Source: Limimaricola cinnabarinus (GTDB taxonomy: Bacteria; Pseudomonadota; Alphaproteobacteria; Rhodobacterales; Rhodobacteraceae). From it: a stretch of DNA of 64,000 nt. This document shows positions 54,286-63,110 of the stretch, in pieces. The stretch spans positions 62,001-126,000 of the forward strand of contig NZ_KZ304958.1 in NCBI RefSeq assembly GCF_002723615.1, read 5' to 3'. The notes below the pieces were generated by a model. That model ran no database searches, was not told the DNA's origin, and was given only the letters and a program-made list of their open reading frames with translations. Both the position numbers and the translations under genes were made by a program. Each line of letters starts with the position of its first letter. Within the stretch, counting starts at the first letter, position 1.

Positions 54286-55740
54286 ATGAAGATGAACGAC
54301 GTGACCAAGCAGCACCGCAACCTGATCGCGGGCGAATGGGTCGAGGGCGCGGATGTCAACGAGAACCGCAACCCCGCCAACACCGACGAGATCGTGGGCC
54401 TCTATGCGCGCGCCTCGAAGGACGACGCCAAGCGCGCCATCGCGGCGGCCCGCGCCGCCTTTCCGGCATGGAGCAAATCCGGCCCGCAGCAGCGCCACGA
54501 CCTGCTGAAGAAGGTCTCCGACACCATCGCCGCGCGTGCAGACGAGCTGGGCGAGCTGCTGGCCCGCGAGGAGGGCAAGACCTTTGCCGAGGCCAAGGGC
54601 GAGGTGATGCGCGCCTCACAGGTCTTCGGCTTCTTTTCGGGCGAGGCGCTGCGCCAGACCGGCGACGCGATCGACAGCGTGCGCCCCGGCGTCGAGGTCA
54701 TGGTACAGCGCGAGGCGCTCGGGGTGATCGGGCTGATCACCCCGTGGAACTTCCCCATCGCCATCCCGGCCTGGAAGATCGCCCCGGCGCTGGCCTTCGG
54801 CAATTGCGTGGTGATCAAGCCCGCCGATCTCACGCCGGGTTGCGCCTGGGCGCTGGCCGAGATCATCCACGAGGCGGGCGCGCCCGAGGGCGTGTTCAAC
54901 CTCGTCATGGGCCGCGGCTCGGAAGTGGGCGCCGAGATCCTCGACAGCCCCGAGGTCGACGCGGTGAGCTTCACCGGCTCGGTCGAGACGGGCCGCATGG
55001 TCGCCCGGACATGCGTGGCGCAGATGAAGAAGGTGCAGCTCGAGATGGGCGGCAAGAACCCCCTCGTGGTGCTCGATGACGCCGATCTCGACACGGCGGT
55101 GAACTGCGCGCTGAACGGCGCCTTCTTCTCCACCGGCCAGCGCTGCACCGCCTCCTCGCGGCTGATCGTCACGGCGGGCATCCATGACCGCTTCGTCGAG
55201 GCGCTGACCGAGAAGCTGCGCGCGCTGAAGGTCGGCGATCCGATGGATAGCGCGGTGCATATCGGCCCGGTGGTCGATGAGGGCCAGCTCGAGCAGAACC
55301 GCCGCTACGTGAAGATCGGCCAGGAGGAAGGCGCGACGCTGGTCTGCGGCGGCGAGGTGATCGAAGGCGACACGCCCGGCCATTTCATGACGCCCGCGCT
55401 TTTCACCGGCACCACCAACGAGATGCGCATCAACCGCGAGGAGATCTTCGGACCCGTCGCCACGGTGATCAAGGTCGCCGATTACGACGAGGCGCTGCGC
55501 GTGGCCAATGACACCGATTTCGGCCTCTCCGCCGGGATCTGCACCACCAATCTCGGCCATGCCGCGCATTTCCGCCGCCATGCCGAGGCCGGGATGATCA
55601 TGGTCAACCTGCCGACGGCGGGCGTCGATTACCACACCCCCTTCGGCGGGCGTAAGGGGTCGAGCTACGGGCCGCGCGAGCAGGGGCAATACGCGCGCGA
55701 ATTCTACACCACGGTCAAGACCAGCTACATCCAGGCCTGA
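54286..55740 (+). CDS. 2-oxoglutarate semialdehyde dehydrogenase-like ALDH
   Basis: This 484-residue aldehyde dehydrogenase has the catalytic Glu253 in LEMGGKNP and Cys287 in TGQRCTASS. The C-terminal PTAGVDYHTPFGGRKGSSYGP and FYTTVKT segments match the alpha-ketoglutaric semialdehyde dehydrogenase (KGSADH) group. It should oxidise 2-oxoglutarate semialdehyde to 2-oxoglutarate with NAD(P)+. It follows the DHDPS-family gene after 31 bases, completing a plausible two-step route. A terminator with a T-run closes the operon 38 bases past the stop. Confidence 0.9.
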   Translation: MKMNDVTKQHRNLIAGEWVEGADVNENRNPANTDEIVGLYARASKDDAKRAIAAARAAFPAWSKSGPQQRHDLLKKVSDTIAARADELGELLAREEGKTFAEAKGEVMRASQVFGFFSGEALRQTGDAIDSVRPGVEVMVQREALGVIGLITPWNFPIAIPAWKIAPALAFGNCVVIKPADLTPGCAWALAEIIHEAGAPEGVFNLVMGRGSEVGAEILDSPEVDAVSFTGSVETGRMVARTCVAQMKKVQLEMGGKNPLVVLDDADLDTAVNCALNGAFFSTGQRCTASSRLIVTAGIHDRFVEALTEKLRALKVGDPMDSAVHIGPVVDEGQLEQNRRYVKIGQEEGATLVCGGEVIEGDTPGHFMTPALFTGTTNEMRINREEIFGPVATVIKVADYDEALRVANDTDFGLSAGICTTNLGHAAHFRRHAEAGMIMVNLPTAGVDYHTPFGGRKGSSYGPREQGQYAREFYTTVKTSYIQA

Positions 55741-55778
55741 CCTTTGAACGGCGCCACCCCCTCCTCCCGGTGGCACCC

Positions 55779-55814
55779 GGCGCGCGTCCGCTTCCTCGCG
55801 GCGCGCGCCTTTTT
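55779..55814 (+). terminator. Rho-independent terminator after the ALDH gene
   Basis: GGCGCGCG and CGCGCGCC form a perfect 8-base stem, and TTTTT follows directly at 55810-55814. It ends the run from the XRE-cupin gene to the dehydrogenase and is one of only two hairpins with a T-run that I found in the window. Confidence 0.75.
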
Positions 55815-55970
55815 GCGTCCGGCCCGACGCCTGCGCATGGCCCGCGCCACGCATCGCGCGACGCGCGCGATCGGCCTCGCCCTGATCCGGCGTGCGGTCT
55901 CTCGGGTCTCGTTTGAAGGTTCGGGGCCGGGCGCTCGGCCGCCCTCAGTCGCGGGCACAAGGCGCGCGGC

Positions 55971-56909
55971 TCACGCGCCCTCCAGCGCGTTGAACTTGCG
56001 CATCCAGGGCGCATCGCGCAGCGTCTCCAGCCCTTCGGCCAGCTGCGCGGCCAGCGCCTCGGCGGCGGGGGTGAGCTTGCGGCGGCGCGGGACGAGCAGC
56101 CCCAGCTCCAGCCCGCCGAGCCGCGTGCCTTCGAGCGGCACCGCGACGATGCTGCCCTCGGCCAGTTCGCGCACCATGCCGAGCGGCGTGTAGAAGGCGA
56201 CGCCGTCGCCATCGAGGATCAGCGGCTTGAGCATCATCAGGTTGTTGGAGGCGGCGAGCACGCGGCCCGTCCGCTTGAGCACCGACAGCTCCATCTCGAT
56301 CAGCGAGCGGATCGGCGCGGTGTCGAGCTGCAACAGGAGATTGTATCGCGCGCAATCGCTCAACGTGACGGAGCGCCGCTCGGCCAGCGGATGGCCCGCC
56401 GCGACCATCGCCATCAGCGGCATCGGGATCGGCGAGATGAATTCGGTGTCTTCGGGCCGGGCGAGGCTGAAGGTGATCCCGAGATCGGCCTCGCCCTCCG
56501 CGACCATGGTGGTGACGGTGCCATGCGCCCCGGTGCGCACGCGAAAATCGACCTTGGGGTGGGTCTTGTGAAAGAGCCCCACCTGTTCGGGCAGGAAGCT
56601 CACCAAGAGGCTGTCGAGCGAGGCGATAGAGACGGTGCCGGTCTTTTCGCCCCTGAGCGCGCCAAGTTCGCCCTTCAACACCTCGAAATCATTGAGAGTC
56701 TGGTCGGCATGGGTCAGCAGCGTCTTGCCGGCCTGGGTCAGCCGCAGCCCGCCGGGCAGCCGCTCGAACAGCGGCGTGCCGAGCTCGTCCTCGACCTTCT
56801 GGATCTGCCGACTGATCGCCGAGGCGGCGACATGCAGCTGCTCGGACGCCGCGCGGATCGAGCCCGCGCGGGCCACCACCGTGAAATAGCGCAGGAAGGC
56901 AGCATGCAT
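55971..56909 (-). CDS. LysR-family regulator
   Basis: The 312-residue LysR protein has the helix-turn-helix at residues 4-60 (YFTVVARAGSIRAASEQL, ISRQIQKVEDELGTPLF) and an effector domain from about residue 92 (GTVSIASLDSLLVSFLP). It is the last gene in the same direction as the ABC/CoA-transferase operon, 15 bases after the crotonase stop codon. It is therefore likely co-transcribed with, and regulator of, that operon. Confidence 0.9.
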   Translation of the reverse strand: MHAAFLRYFTVVARAGSIRAASEQLHVAASAISRQIQKVEDELGTPLFERLPGGLRLTQAGKTLLTHADQTLNDFEVLKGELGALRGEKTGTVSIASLDSLLVSFLPEQVGLFHKTHPKVDFRVRTGAHGTVTTMVAEGEADLGITFSLARPEDTEFISPIPMPLMAMVAAGHPLAERRSVTLSDCARYNLLLQLDTAPIRSLIEMELSVLKRTGRVLAASNNLMMLKPLILDGDGVAFYTPLGMVRELAEGSIVAVPLEGTRLGGLELGLLVPRRRKLTPAAEALAAQLAEGLETLRDAPWMRKFNALEGA

Positions 56910-56924
56910 GTCGTCACTCCGGTC

Positions 56925-57698
56925 TCAGGCCCCCTGCCAGACGGGGGCGCGTTTTTCGAGAAAGGCGCGAACGCCTTCGTCAGCATCCGCGCTTTTCAGG
57001 GCCTTCACAACCGCAGGCAGCTTCATCGCCTGCGCCTCGCGCGGCGAAAGATGGCCGGTGCGGTTCACCACCTGCTTGATCGCCCGCAGCGACAGCGGCG
57101 CCGAGGCGGCGATGTCCTCGACCCAGCGCTCGGTGACGGCATCGAGTTCGCCCGCCCCCGCCACCTCGTTGACGAGACCGAAGCGCTCCATCGTGGCCGC
57201 GTCGATCCGCCGCCCGCCGAGCATCACCCCCATGGCGAGGTTGTGCGGGATCTTGCGCTGCAGCATCACCATGCCGCCATCGAGCGGCATCCGCCCCACC
57301 CGCGCCTCGGGCAGGCCGAACTTCGCGGTCTCGGAGGCCAGGACGATATCGGCCCCCAGCACCATCTCGAAGCCGCCGCCGAGCGCGTAGCCATTGACCC
57401 GCGCGATCAGCGGCACGTCGAGCGAGCGGCGGAAGGTGATGCCGCCAAAGCCGTTGGGGCGCGGCGCGGCCCAGTACTCCAGCCCCGAAAGCGACGAGTC
57501 CTTCATGTCGGCCCCGACCGAAAACGCCTTTTCCCCCGCCCCGGTGAGGACCGCGACGGAGATGTCGTCGCGCTCCTCGATGTCGCACCAGATCCGCTCG
57601 AGCGCGGCCTCGGTCTTCTGGTCGATGGCGTTCATCACCTCGGGCCGGTCGATGGTGACGCGGGCGACGCGGTCGCGGACCTCGTAATGAACGCTCAT
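56925..57698 (-). CDS. Crotonase-fold enoyl-CoA hydratase/isomerase
   Basis: The 257-residue protein has the crotonase oxyanion motifs FSVGADMKD (residues 60-68) and NGYALGGGFEM. The catalytic loop GLPEARVGRMPLDGG supplies one of the two usual glutamates. By eye the second, which should lie about 20 residues later, falls in LAMGVMLGG, where I see no glutamate. This resembles carnitinyl-CoA dehydratase (CaiD) and other specialised members rather than a standard hydratase. The start overlaps the CoA-transferase stop codon (ATGA). Confidence 0.88.
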   Translation of the reverse strand: MSVHYEVRDRVARVTIDRPEVMNAIDQKTEAALERIWCDIEERDDISVAVLTGAGEKAFSVGADMKDSSLSGLEYWAAPRPNGFGGITFRRSLDVPLIARVNGYALGGGFEMVLGADIVLASETAKFGLPEARVGRMPLDGGMVMLQRKIPHNLAMGVMLGGRRIDAATMERFGLVNEVAGAGELDAVTERWVEDIAASAPLSLRAIKQVVNRTGHLSPREAQAMKLPAVVKALKSADADEGVRAFLEKRAPVWQGA

Positions 57699-58855
57699 GC
57701 CACCTGCGCCTTCTTCGGCGCGAGCGATGCGAGGATCTCGCCATTGTGCTCGCCAAGCTGCGGCGGACCCTGCCGGACCGAGAGCGGCGCCGCCGACATG
57801 TCGATCGGGCTGCCGACGAGGCGGATCTTGCCCGCCGGCGTCTCGCCCGCTTCGATCACCATGTTGTTCACGTGGGTCTGCTCGTCATCCAACGCCTCGG
57901 CCAGCGTGCGCACCGGCGCGCAGAGGATGTCGACCTCTTCGAGCCGCTTCAGCCAATGCTCGCGGCTGTTCTCGGCGAAGCCCGCCTTGAAGATCGCCTG
58001 AAGCTCGGAGCGATGCGCGGCCTGCGCGTCGAAATCCTTGAAGCGCTCCTCCTTCGACAGGTCCTCGATCCCCAGCGCGTTGCAGATGTCGCGCAGCGGG
58101 TTCTCCTTGAAGGCGCCGACCATGACGAAGGGCTCGGTCGTGGTCTCGAACACGCCGGTGAGCGGGAAGGCCCCCCAGTTCAGGTCGCGGCCCCGCATCA
58201 TATGCGCCGCCGCCTCCTGCATCTGCATCGCCAGCATCGACGAATAGAGGCTCACCGCCACCTGCTGGCCTTCGCCGGTCTTCTGGCGCTGCAACAGCGC
58301 CAGAAGCACGCCTTGGACGAGATGCATGCCGGCGGTGTAGTCGCACAACGCGGTCGAGAAGATGGCGCGGGGCAGTTCGGGGTCGGCGCGGCGCTCCATC
58401 ACGCCGCTCATCGCCTGGGCGAGGATGTCCTGCCCGCCCTTGTGCTTGTTGGGGCCTTCGAGCCCGAAGCCGGTGCCCACGGCGAAGATGATGCCGGGGT
58501 TGCGGGCCTTGAGCTCTTCGTAGCCCATGCCCATCCGCTCCATCACGCCGGGGCGGAAATTGTTGACCACGACGTCGGCGCCGTCGATCAGCTCCAGCAC
58601 CTGGGCGCGGGCCTCCTCGGATTTGAGGTTGAGCGCGAGGCTCTTCTTGTTGCGATTGAGCGAGCAGAAGATCGGGTTGTTGAGCCCGTCCGGGTCGGCG
58701 CCCAGAGACCAGCGCGACAGGTCGCCGATCTTCTCCTTTTCGACCTTGATCACCTCGGCGCCGTAATCGGCGAGCACCTGGGTGCAGGAGGGTCCGAGCA
58801 TCACCTGGGTGAAATCGATCACCTTGATGCCTTCGAGGGGGAGAGCTTGGGTCAT
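57695..58855 (-). CDS. Class III CoA-transferase (CaiB/BaiF)
   Basis: The 386-residue product is a CaiB/BaiF CoA-transferase. IKVIDFTQVMLGPSCTQVLADYGAEVIKVE is its N-terminal landmark (residues 10-39). The likely catalytic aspartate is in ALCDYTAGMHLVQG near residue 165. It would move CoA from one acyl-CoA to the free acid brought in by the operon's ABC transporter. Its start overlaps the FAD oxidoreductase stop (TAATG), and the crotonase is coupled downstream. Confidence 0.92.
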   Translation of the reverse strand: MTQALPLEGIKVIDFTQVMLGPSCTQVLADYGAEVIKVEKEKIGDLSRWSLGADPDGLNNPIFCSLNRNKKSLALNLKSEEARAQVLELIDGADVVVNNFRPGVMERMGMGYEELKARNPGIIFAVGTGFGLEGPNKHKGGQDILAQAMSGVMERRADPELPRAIFSTALCDYTAGMHLVQGVLLALLQRQKTGEGQQVAVSLYSSMLAMQMQEAAAHMMRGRDLNWGAFPLTGVFETTTEPFVMVGAFKENPLRDICNALGIEDLSKEERFKDFDAQAAHRSELQAIFKAGFAENSREHWLKRLEEVDILCAPVRTLAEALDDEQTHVNNMVIEAGETPAGKIRLVGSPIDMSAAPLSVRQGPPQLGEHNGEILASLAPKKAQVA

Positions 58856-60216
58856 TATTCTGCGGCCTCCATGACGAGGGCGTTGGACGAGGGCACGTCG
58901 CCGGGATCGGCACCCTGCGCGCGCATCTGTTTCTGGATCGCGGAGACATCCGCCTCGCGCACCGTGACGCCGGCATTGAGCGCGACGGTCGCGGCGACGC
59001 CCACGGCTTCGCCTTGCGCCATGCAGGGCGGGATCTCGCGGCTCTTCTTCTGGGCCTGCGGGGTGCAGGAATAGTGACGGCCCGCGACCAGCAGGTTGTC
59101 GACATCCTTGGGCACCAGCGCGCCGTAAGGCGTGTAGTAGTCGCGGCCCCGGCAGACGGTGTCGGCGAAGTGGCGGCGCTTCATCACGTCGTCCTTGGTG
59201 ACGACGTATTCGCCTTCGAGGAGCCGCGTGGTGCGCACCCCGGTCTGCGGCGCGAAATCGACGACATGCGCCTTTTCGAAGCCCGGCAGGTTCTCGCGGG
59301 CGAAGGTCATCAGCCGCTCCATCCGCTTGCGGCCCTCGAACTCGGCGCCGGTCAGCCCCTCGACCGAGAGGCCGCTATATTGCGGCATGTGCGGGCAGTT
59401 GAGCCAGATCACGCCCGGCAGCGGCGTCTTGAGCCACCAGTAGTTCCAGCAGCCGCCGATGATCCGCTTGGCCTCGTGGTCGAGCCGCTGGAACTCCTCG
59501 GGGTTGGCATACTGCCAGGCCTCGGCGCGGTCGGTGTCGACATTGCCCCAGCGCGAGACGGTGGTGACGATGAAGCTCGCCTCCTGGAACTTGGCACCCG
59601 CCGAGGCCGCGACGTCGAGATCGCCCGACGCGTCGATGATCACGTCGCCCATGATCGCCTGGCGGCCTTGCTTGGTCTCGCAGATCACGCCCTTGGCGAC
59701 GCCGTCCTCGACGATGGTCTCCGAGAACCAGCTATGCAGGCGCAGCTTGACCTTGGCGTCCTCCATCAGGTCGTAGGAGACCTTCTTGTAGCCGTCGGGG
59801 TCGAAGGCGGCGGCAAAGCAGACCGGGTGCGGCATCGACTGGGTGTGAAAGTCGAACATCCCCCAGCGCGAGTATTTCTTCCAGTTCTCCTGCGTCTCGC
59901 GGCGGCCGGGCATCCGGTCCTCCTCGGGGGGCGTGTGGCACAGGCCGATGGAGCGCATCCGCTCGATCATCTCCATGCAGATGCCCTTCACCGTGATCTC
60001 GGTGTCGTTGTGCATGTCGTCCAAGAGCAGCACCATGCCGCCCGCGGCAAGGCCGCCCAGATAGGGGTAGCGCTCCAGGAGCGTGACCGAGGCACCGTTG
60101 CGGGCGGCGGAGACGGCGGCGGAGATCCCGGCGGGGCCACCCCCGACCACGACGACGTCGGAGCGGTCGACCACGGGCACGTCGCGCAGACTCTCCCTGA
60201 CGGTTTTGTTCAGCAT
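58855..60216 (-). CDS. FAD-dependent oxidoreductase (FAD_oxidored family)
   Basis: The 453-residue flavoprotein has an N-terminal dinucleotide-binding motif VVVVGGGPAGISAAVSAARNG (residues 22-42, of which the glycines matter) and the ASGDLDVAA segment that lines the FAD site. It fits the FAD_oxidored family, whose members often reduce unsaturated or keto acids. It has no signal peptide. It lies between the permease and CoA-transferase genes of an import/activation operon, so it probably acts on the imported acid or its CoA ester. Substrate unknown. Confidence 0.85.
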   Translation of the reverse strand: MLNKTVRESLRDVPVVDRSDVVVVGGGPAGISAAVSAARNGASVTLLERYPYLGGLAAGGMVLLLDDMHNDTEITVKGICMEMIERMRSIGLCHTPPEEDRMPGRRETQENWKKYSRWGMFDFHTQSMPHPVCFAAAFDPDGYKKVSYDLMEDAKVKLRLHSWFSETIVEDGVAKGVICETKQGRQAIMGDVIIDASGDLDVAASAGAKFQEASFIVTTVSRWGNVDTDRAEAWQYANPEEFQRLDHEAKRIIGGCWNYWWLKTPLPGVIWLNCPHMPQYSGLSVEGLTGAEFEGRKRMERLMTFARENLPGFEKAHVVDFAPQTGVRTTRLLEGEYVVTKDDVMKRRHFADTVCRGRDYYTPYGALVPKDVDNLLVAGRHYSCTPQAQKKSREIPPCMAQGEAVGVAATVALNAGVTVREADVSAIQKQMRAQGADPGDVPSSNALVMEAAE

Positions 60217-60249
60217 CTTGATTCTCCTAAATATTCTGTTGCGCGGCGG

Positions 60250-61065
60250 TCAGTGGACGTCCGAGGTCTTCCAGCGGATGAGCTTGGCTTCGGCAAAGCT
60301 CACCAGGGCGAACATCACGACCGCGAGAAGGGCTGCGGTGAAGACGGTGGCGTAGAGCAGCGGCGAGCGGAAATTGAAGGTCGCCTCGATGATCAGCGCG
60401 CCAAGGCCGAAATTGGAGCCGATCCATTCCGCCACGATCGCGCCGATGACGCAGGTGGTGGAGGCGATCTTCAGCGCCGCGAAGAGAAAGGGCAGCGAGC
60501 TTTGCAGGCGGACCTTCCAGAAGATCTCCCAGTTCGAGGCCGAGAGCACGCGCATCAGGTCGAGCGTGGCGGGCGAGACCGCCTTGAGGCCGCGCACCAT
60601 GTTGACCAGCGTCGGGAAGAAGCAGATCAGACCGGCGATGATGATCTTGGGCGCGAAGCCATTGCCGAAGATCAGAACGAGGACCGGCGCCAGCGCGATG
60701 ATCGGGATGGTGTTGATGAACACCGCGATCGGGAAGAAGGCGCGCTCGGCGGTGGTGTTGTGGACGAACCAGACCGCCAGAGCGATCGCCACCAGATTGC
60801 CCGCGACAAAGCCGAGCGCGGCCTCGAAGAAGGTGGGCCAGAAGTTGAGCCAGAGCGTGCCGGCATTTTCCTGAAAGGCGTTCAGAACCGCGACCGGGCT
60901 CGGCGCCATGTATTCGGGCACCTCGAAGAACCACACCACGCCCTGCCACAGGAGCAGCAGCCCCGCCACGGCGGCGAGCGCCGGGCCGCGCGCGACGACC
61001 GCGTCGAGCATCCGGTTCACGCGCGGCGCGGGCACCGGCATCGGGATTTGGCTTGCCTCGGCCAT
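60250..61065 (-). CDS. ABC transporter permease (SsuC/TauC-like)
   Basis: This 271-residue permease has six transmembrane helices and the binding-protein-dependent transport loop EAA-type sequence near residue 165 (DLMRVLSASNWEIFWKVRLQSSLP). It fits the nitrate/sulfonate/taurine permease family. Its start lies one base from the stop of the ATPase gene, so the two are coupled. It is the third gene of the operon. Confidence 0.92.
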   Translation of the reverse strand: MAEASQIPMPVPAPRVNRMLDAVVARGPALAAVAGLLLLWQGVVWFFEVPEYMAPSPVAVLNAFQENAGTLWLNFWPTFFEAALGFVAGNLVAIALAVWFVHNTTAERAFFPIAVFINTIPIIALAPVLVLIFGNGFAPKIIIAGLICFFPTLVNMVRGLKAVSPATLDLMRVLSASNWEIFWKVRLQSSLPFLFAALKIASTTCVIGAIVAEWIGSNFGLGALIIEATFNFRSPLLYATVFTAALLAVVMFALVSFAEAKLIRWKTSDVH

Positions 61066-61066
61066 C

Positions 61067-61870
61067 TCAGCATTCCTCCAGCAATTTGCGCAGATGCGCG
61101 GTGATCTGGACGAATTCCAGCGTGTCGCGATCCGCCAGCCGCCGCTCGGGCGGCAGCTCGACCTTCATGAATTCCTTCACCCGGCCCGGATGGGCGGCGA
61201 GCATCAGCACGTATTCCCCCAGAAAGGCGGCTTCGGGGATCGAATGGGTGACGAAGAGGATCGTCGTCCCCGTCTCGCGCCAGATCCTGAGCACCTCCTC
61301 GTTGAGCTTGTCGCGGGTGATCTCGTCGAGCGCGCCGAAGGGCTCGTCCATCAGCAGGATCTTGGGCTTGGTGACCAGCGCGCGGGCGATGGCGACGCGC
61401 TGGCGCATGCCGCCCGAAAGCTCGTGCGGCATCGCGTCTTCGCGGCCCTTGAGACCGACGAGCGCCAGCAGGTCGCGCGGATCGGCATGGGCATCGCCGC
61501 CGCCGCCCACCTCGAGCGGCAGGCCCACATTTTCCAGCGCGGTGCGCCAGGGCAGCAGCGTCGCGTCCTGGAACACGTAGGAGAAGTTGCGGTCGCGGCG
61601 GGCGTCGCGCGGGGTCTGGCCCTGCACATCGATCACGCCGCGCGCCGCCGGAACCAGATCGGCGATGGCGCGCATCAACGTGGACTTGCCGCAGCCCGAA
61701 GGGCCGAGGATGGTCACGAAGGCGCCCTGCGGGATATCGACCGAGACGTCCTTGAGCGCGACGACCGTGCCCTCGCCGAAGGTGACGTCGACATTCTCGA
61801 CCCGGATCGCGCCCGGATCGGGGCTGGCAGCGGGGTTCCCCGCTGCCGTGTGAAGCTCTGCCGCGGCCAT
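61067..61870 (-). CDS. ABC transporter ATPase (SsuB/TauB-like)
   Basis: The 267-residue ATPase has Walker A GPSGCGKST, Q-loop YVFQDATLLPWRT, signature LSGGMRQRVAIARAL and Walker B ILLMDEPFGALDEIT. The LLPWRT and PFGALDEITR motifs are typical for nitrate/sulfonate/taurine importers. The ATG at 61870 overlaps the binding-protein stop codon (TGATG). Confidence 0.94.
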   Translation of the reverse strand: MAAAELHTAAGNPAASPDPGAIRVENVDVTFGEGTVVALKDVSVDIPQGAFVTILGPSGCGKSTLMRAIADLVPAARGVIDVQGQTPRDARRDRNFSYVFQDATLLPWRTALENVGLPLEVGGGGDAHADPRDLLALVGLKGREDAMPHELSGGMRQRVAIARALVTKPKILLMDEPFGALDEITRDKLNEEVLRIWRETGTTILFVTHSIPEAAFLGEYVLMLAAHPGRVKEFMKVELPPERRLADRDTLEFVQITAHLRKLLEEC

Positions 61871-62904
61871 CACGAAACCTCGCGGCGCGCGTCGGCGGTC
61901 ATCTCGAGGATCTCGAGCGTCATCACCTCGTCGACGCTCGGCGCATCGCCGTCGAACTGGCCCAGATCGGCATAGGCGGCGAGCTGCGCCTCCCATTTCT
62001 CGCGGTTCATCGTGCCCCAGCCGCTTTCGGCGGTGGCGTCGGTGAAGACGAAATCGAGCACCTGGTCGACCGCGCGCAGCTCGGCCTCGCGGCTCATGTT
62101 CGGATAGGCCGCGATCAGCAGGTCGACCGCCTCTTCGCGGTTCTCGCGCACGTAATGCCAGCCGCGCGCCGTGGCGCGGGTGAAGCCGGCCAGCGCCTCG
62201 GCGTCGTTCTCGATGGTCTTGTCGGTGGCGTAGTAGACGGTGGCGTAAAGCTGGATGCCCGCATCCCAGAGCATCAGGTCGACCCGGTCCTCGCCCAGCA
62301 CGTCGACCGCGGCGGTGTTGGTGAGCCAGCCGGTGACGGCGGCCGCCTGGCCGGTCATCAGCTGGTTCATGTCAGAGCCCATGTTGACGATCTCGACATC
62401 ATCCTCGGAGATGCCGTTGGCCGCGAGCAGTGCCTTGAGGAGAATATGCGCGGTGGGCTGTGTGGCGATGGTCTGGCCGACCATGTCCTTGGGCTCGCGG
62501 ATCGGATTGTCGGGCAGGGAAAAATAGGTGAAGGGGTGCTTCTGGTAGCCCGCGGCAAAGGCCTTGACCGGGATGCCCGCGGCCCGCGCCAGCATGACCG
62601 AGGGGCTCGACGAGATCTGGCCCACCTCGGCGCGGCCCGCAGCGACCGAGCCCACGCCATCGACATTCGGGCCGCCCGGCGTGATGTCGAGCTCGAGCCC
62701 CTCTTCCTCGTAGAACCCCTTGGCCTGCGCCACGACCTCGCCCAGAAGCCCGTTCGAGGCGAGCCATCCAAGCTGCATCTCGACCGTCTTCAGCCCGGCG
62801 GCCGAGGCCGGCCCGACCCCGATGACGGCCGGCAGCCCGGCGGCTGCGGCCATGCCCCCGGCATATTGCAGAAACCGGCGCTTGGTGACTCTCGTATTCG
62901 GCAT
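61870..62904 (-). CDS. ABC transporter substrate-binding protein (SsuA/NMT1-like)
   Basis: The 344-residue protein starts with a twin-arginine-like signal (KRRFLQYAGGMAAAAGLP) and an export cleavage near ASAAG. The SBP bac family with NMT1/OMPdc-like thiamine-type fold follows: LGWLASNGLLGEVVAQAKGFYEEEGLELDI appears over residues 45-74, then QISSSPSVMLARAAGIPVKAF. This family binds small organic acids, sulfonates or pyrimidines. It heads the operon that runs through the ATPase, permease, FAD enzyme, CoA-transferase, crotonase and LysR genes. Confidence 0.9.
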   Translation of the reverse strand: MPNTRVTKRRFLQYAGGMAAAAGLPAVIGVGPASAAGLKTVEMQLGWLASNGLLGEVVAQAKGFYEEEGLELDITPGGPNVDGVGSVAAGRAEVGQISSSPSVMLARAAGIPVKAFAAGYQKHPFTYFSLPDNPIREPKDMVGQTIATQPTAHILLKALLAANGISEDDVEIVNMGSDMNQLMTGQAAAVTGWLTNTAAVDVLGEDRVDLMLWDAGIQLYATVYYATDKTIENDAEALAGFTRATARGWHYVRENREEAVDLLIAAYPNMSREAELRAVDQVLDFVFTDATAESGWGTMNREKWEAQLAAYADLGQFDGDAPSVDEVMTLEILEMTADARREVS

Positions 62905-63110
62905 TGTGACCTCTCCCTGTTTCGATTGCCGCCATCCCTCCCGATGCCGGCCATCCGGGGAATGATGCGAGGGCATTCCATTCCAATAAAGAACAAAATT
63001 TGCTCTGCACCGATCTAATTTCGGCAATGCGCCGATGGGTTCTGCCGCCGGTTGCACCGCCCTCCAGCCGCCTGCACCATGGGCCGAAACACAGGCGCGA
63101 GGAGTGAGCC

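Noticed and set aside
59014-61104. 696-codon plus-strand frame opposite the FAD oxidoreductase and ABC permease
   Set aside because: Antisense shadow of recognised genes, no domain signal.
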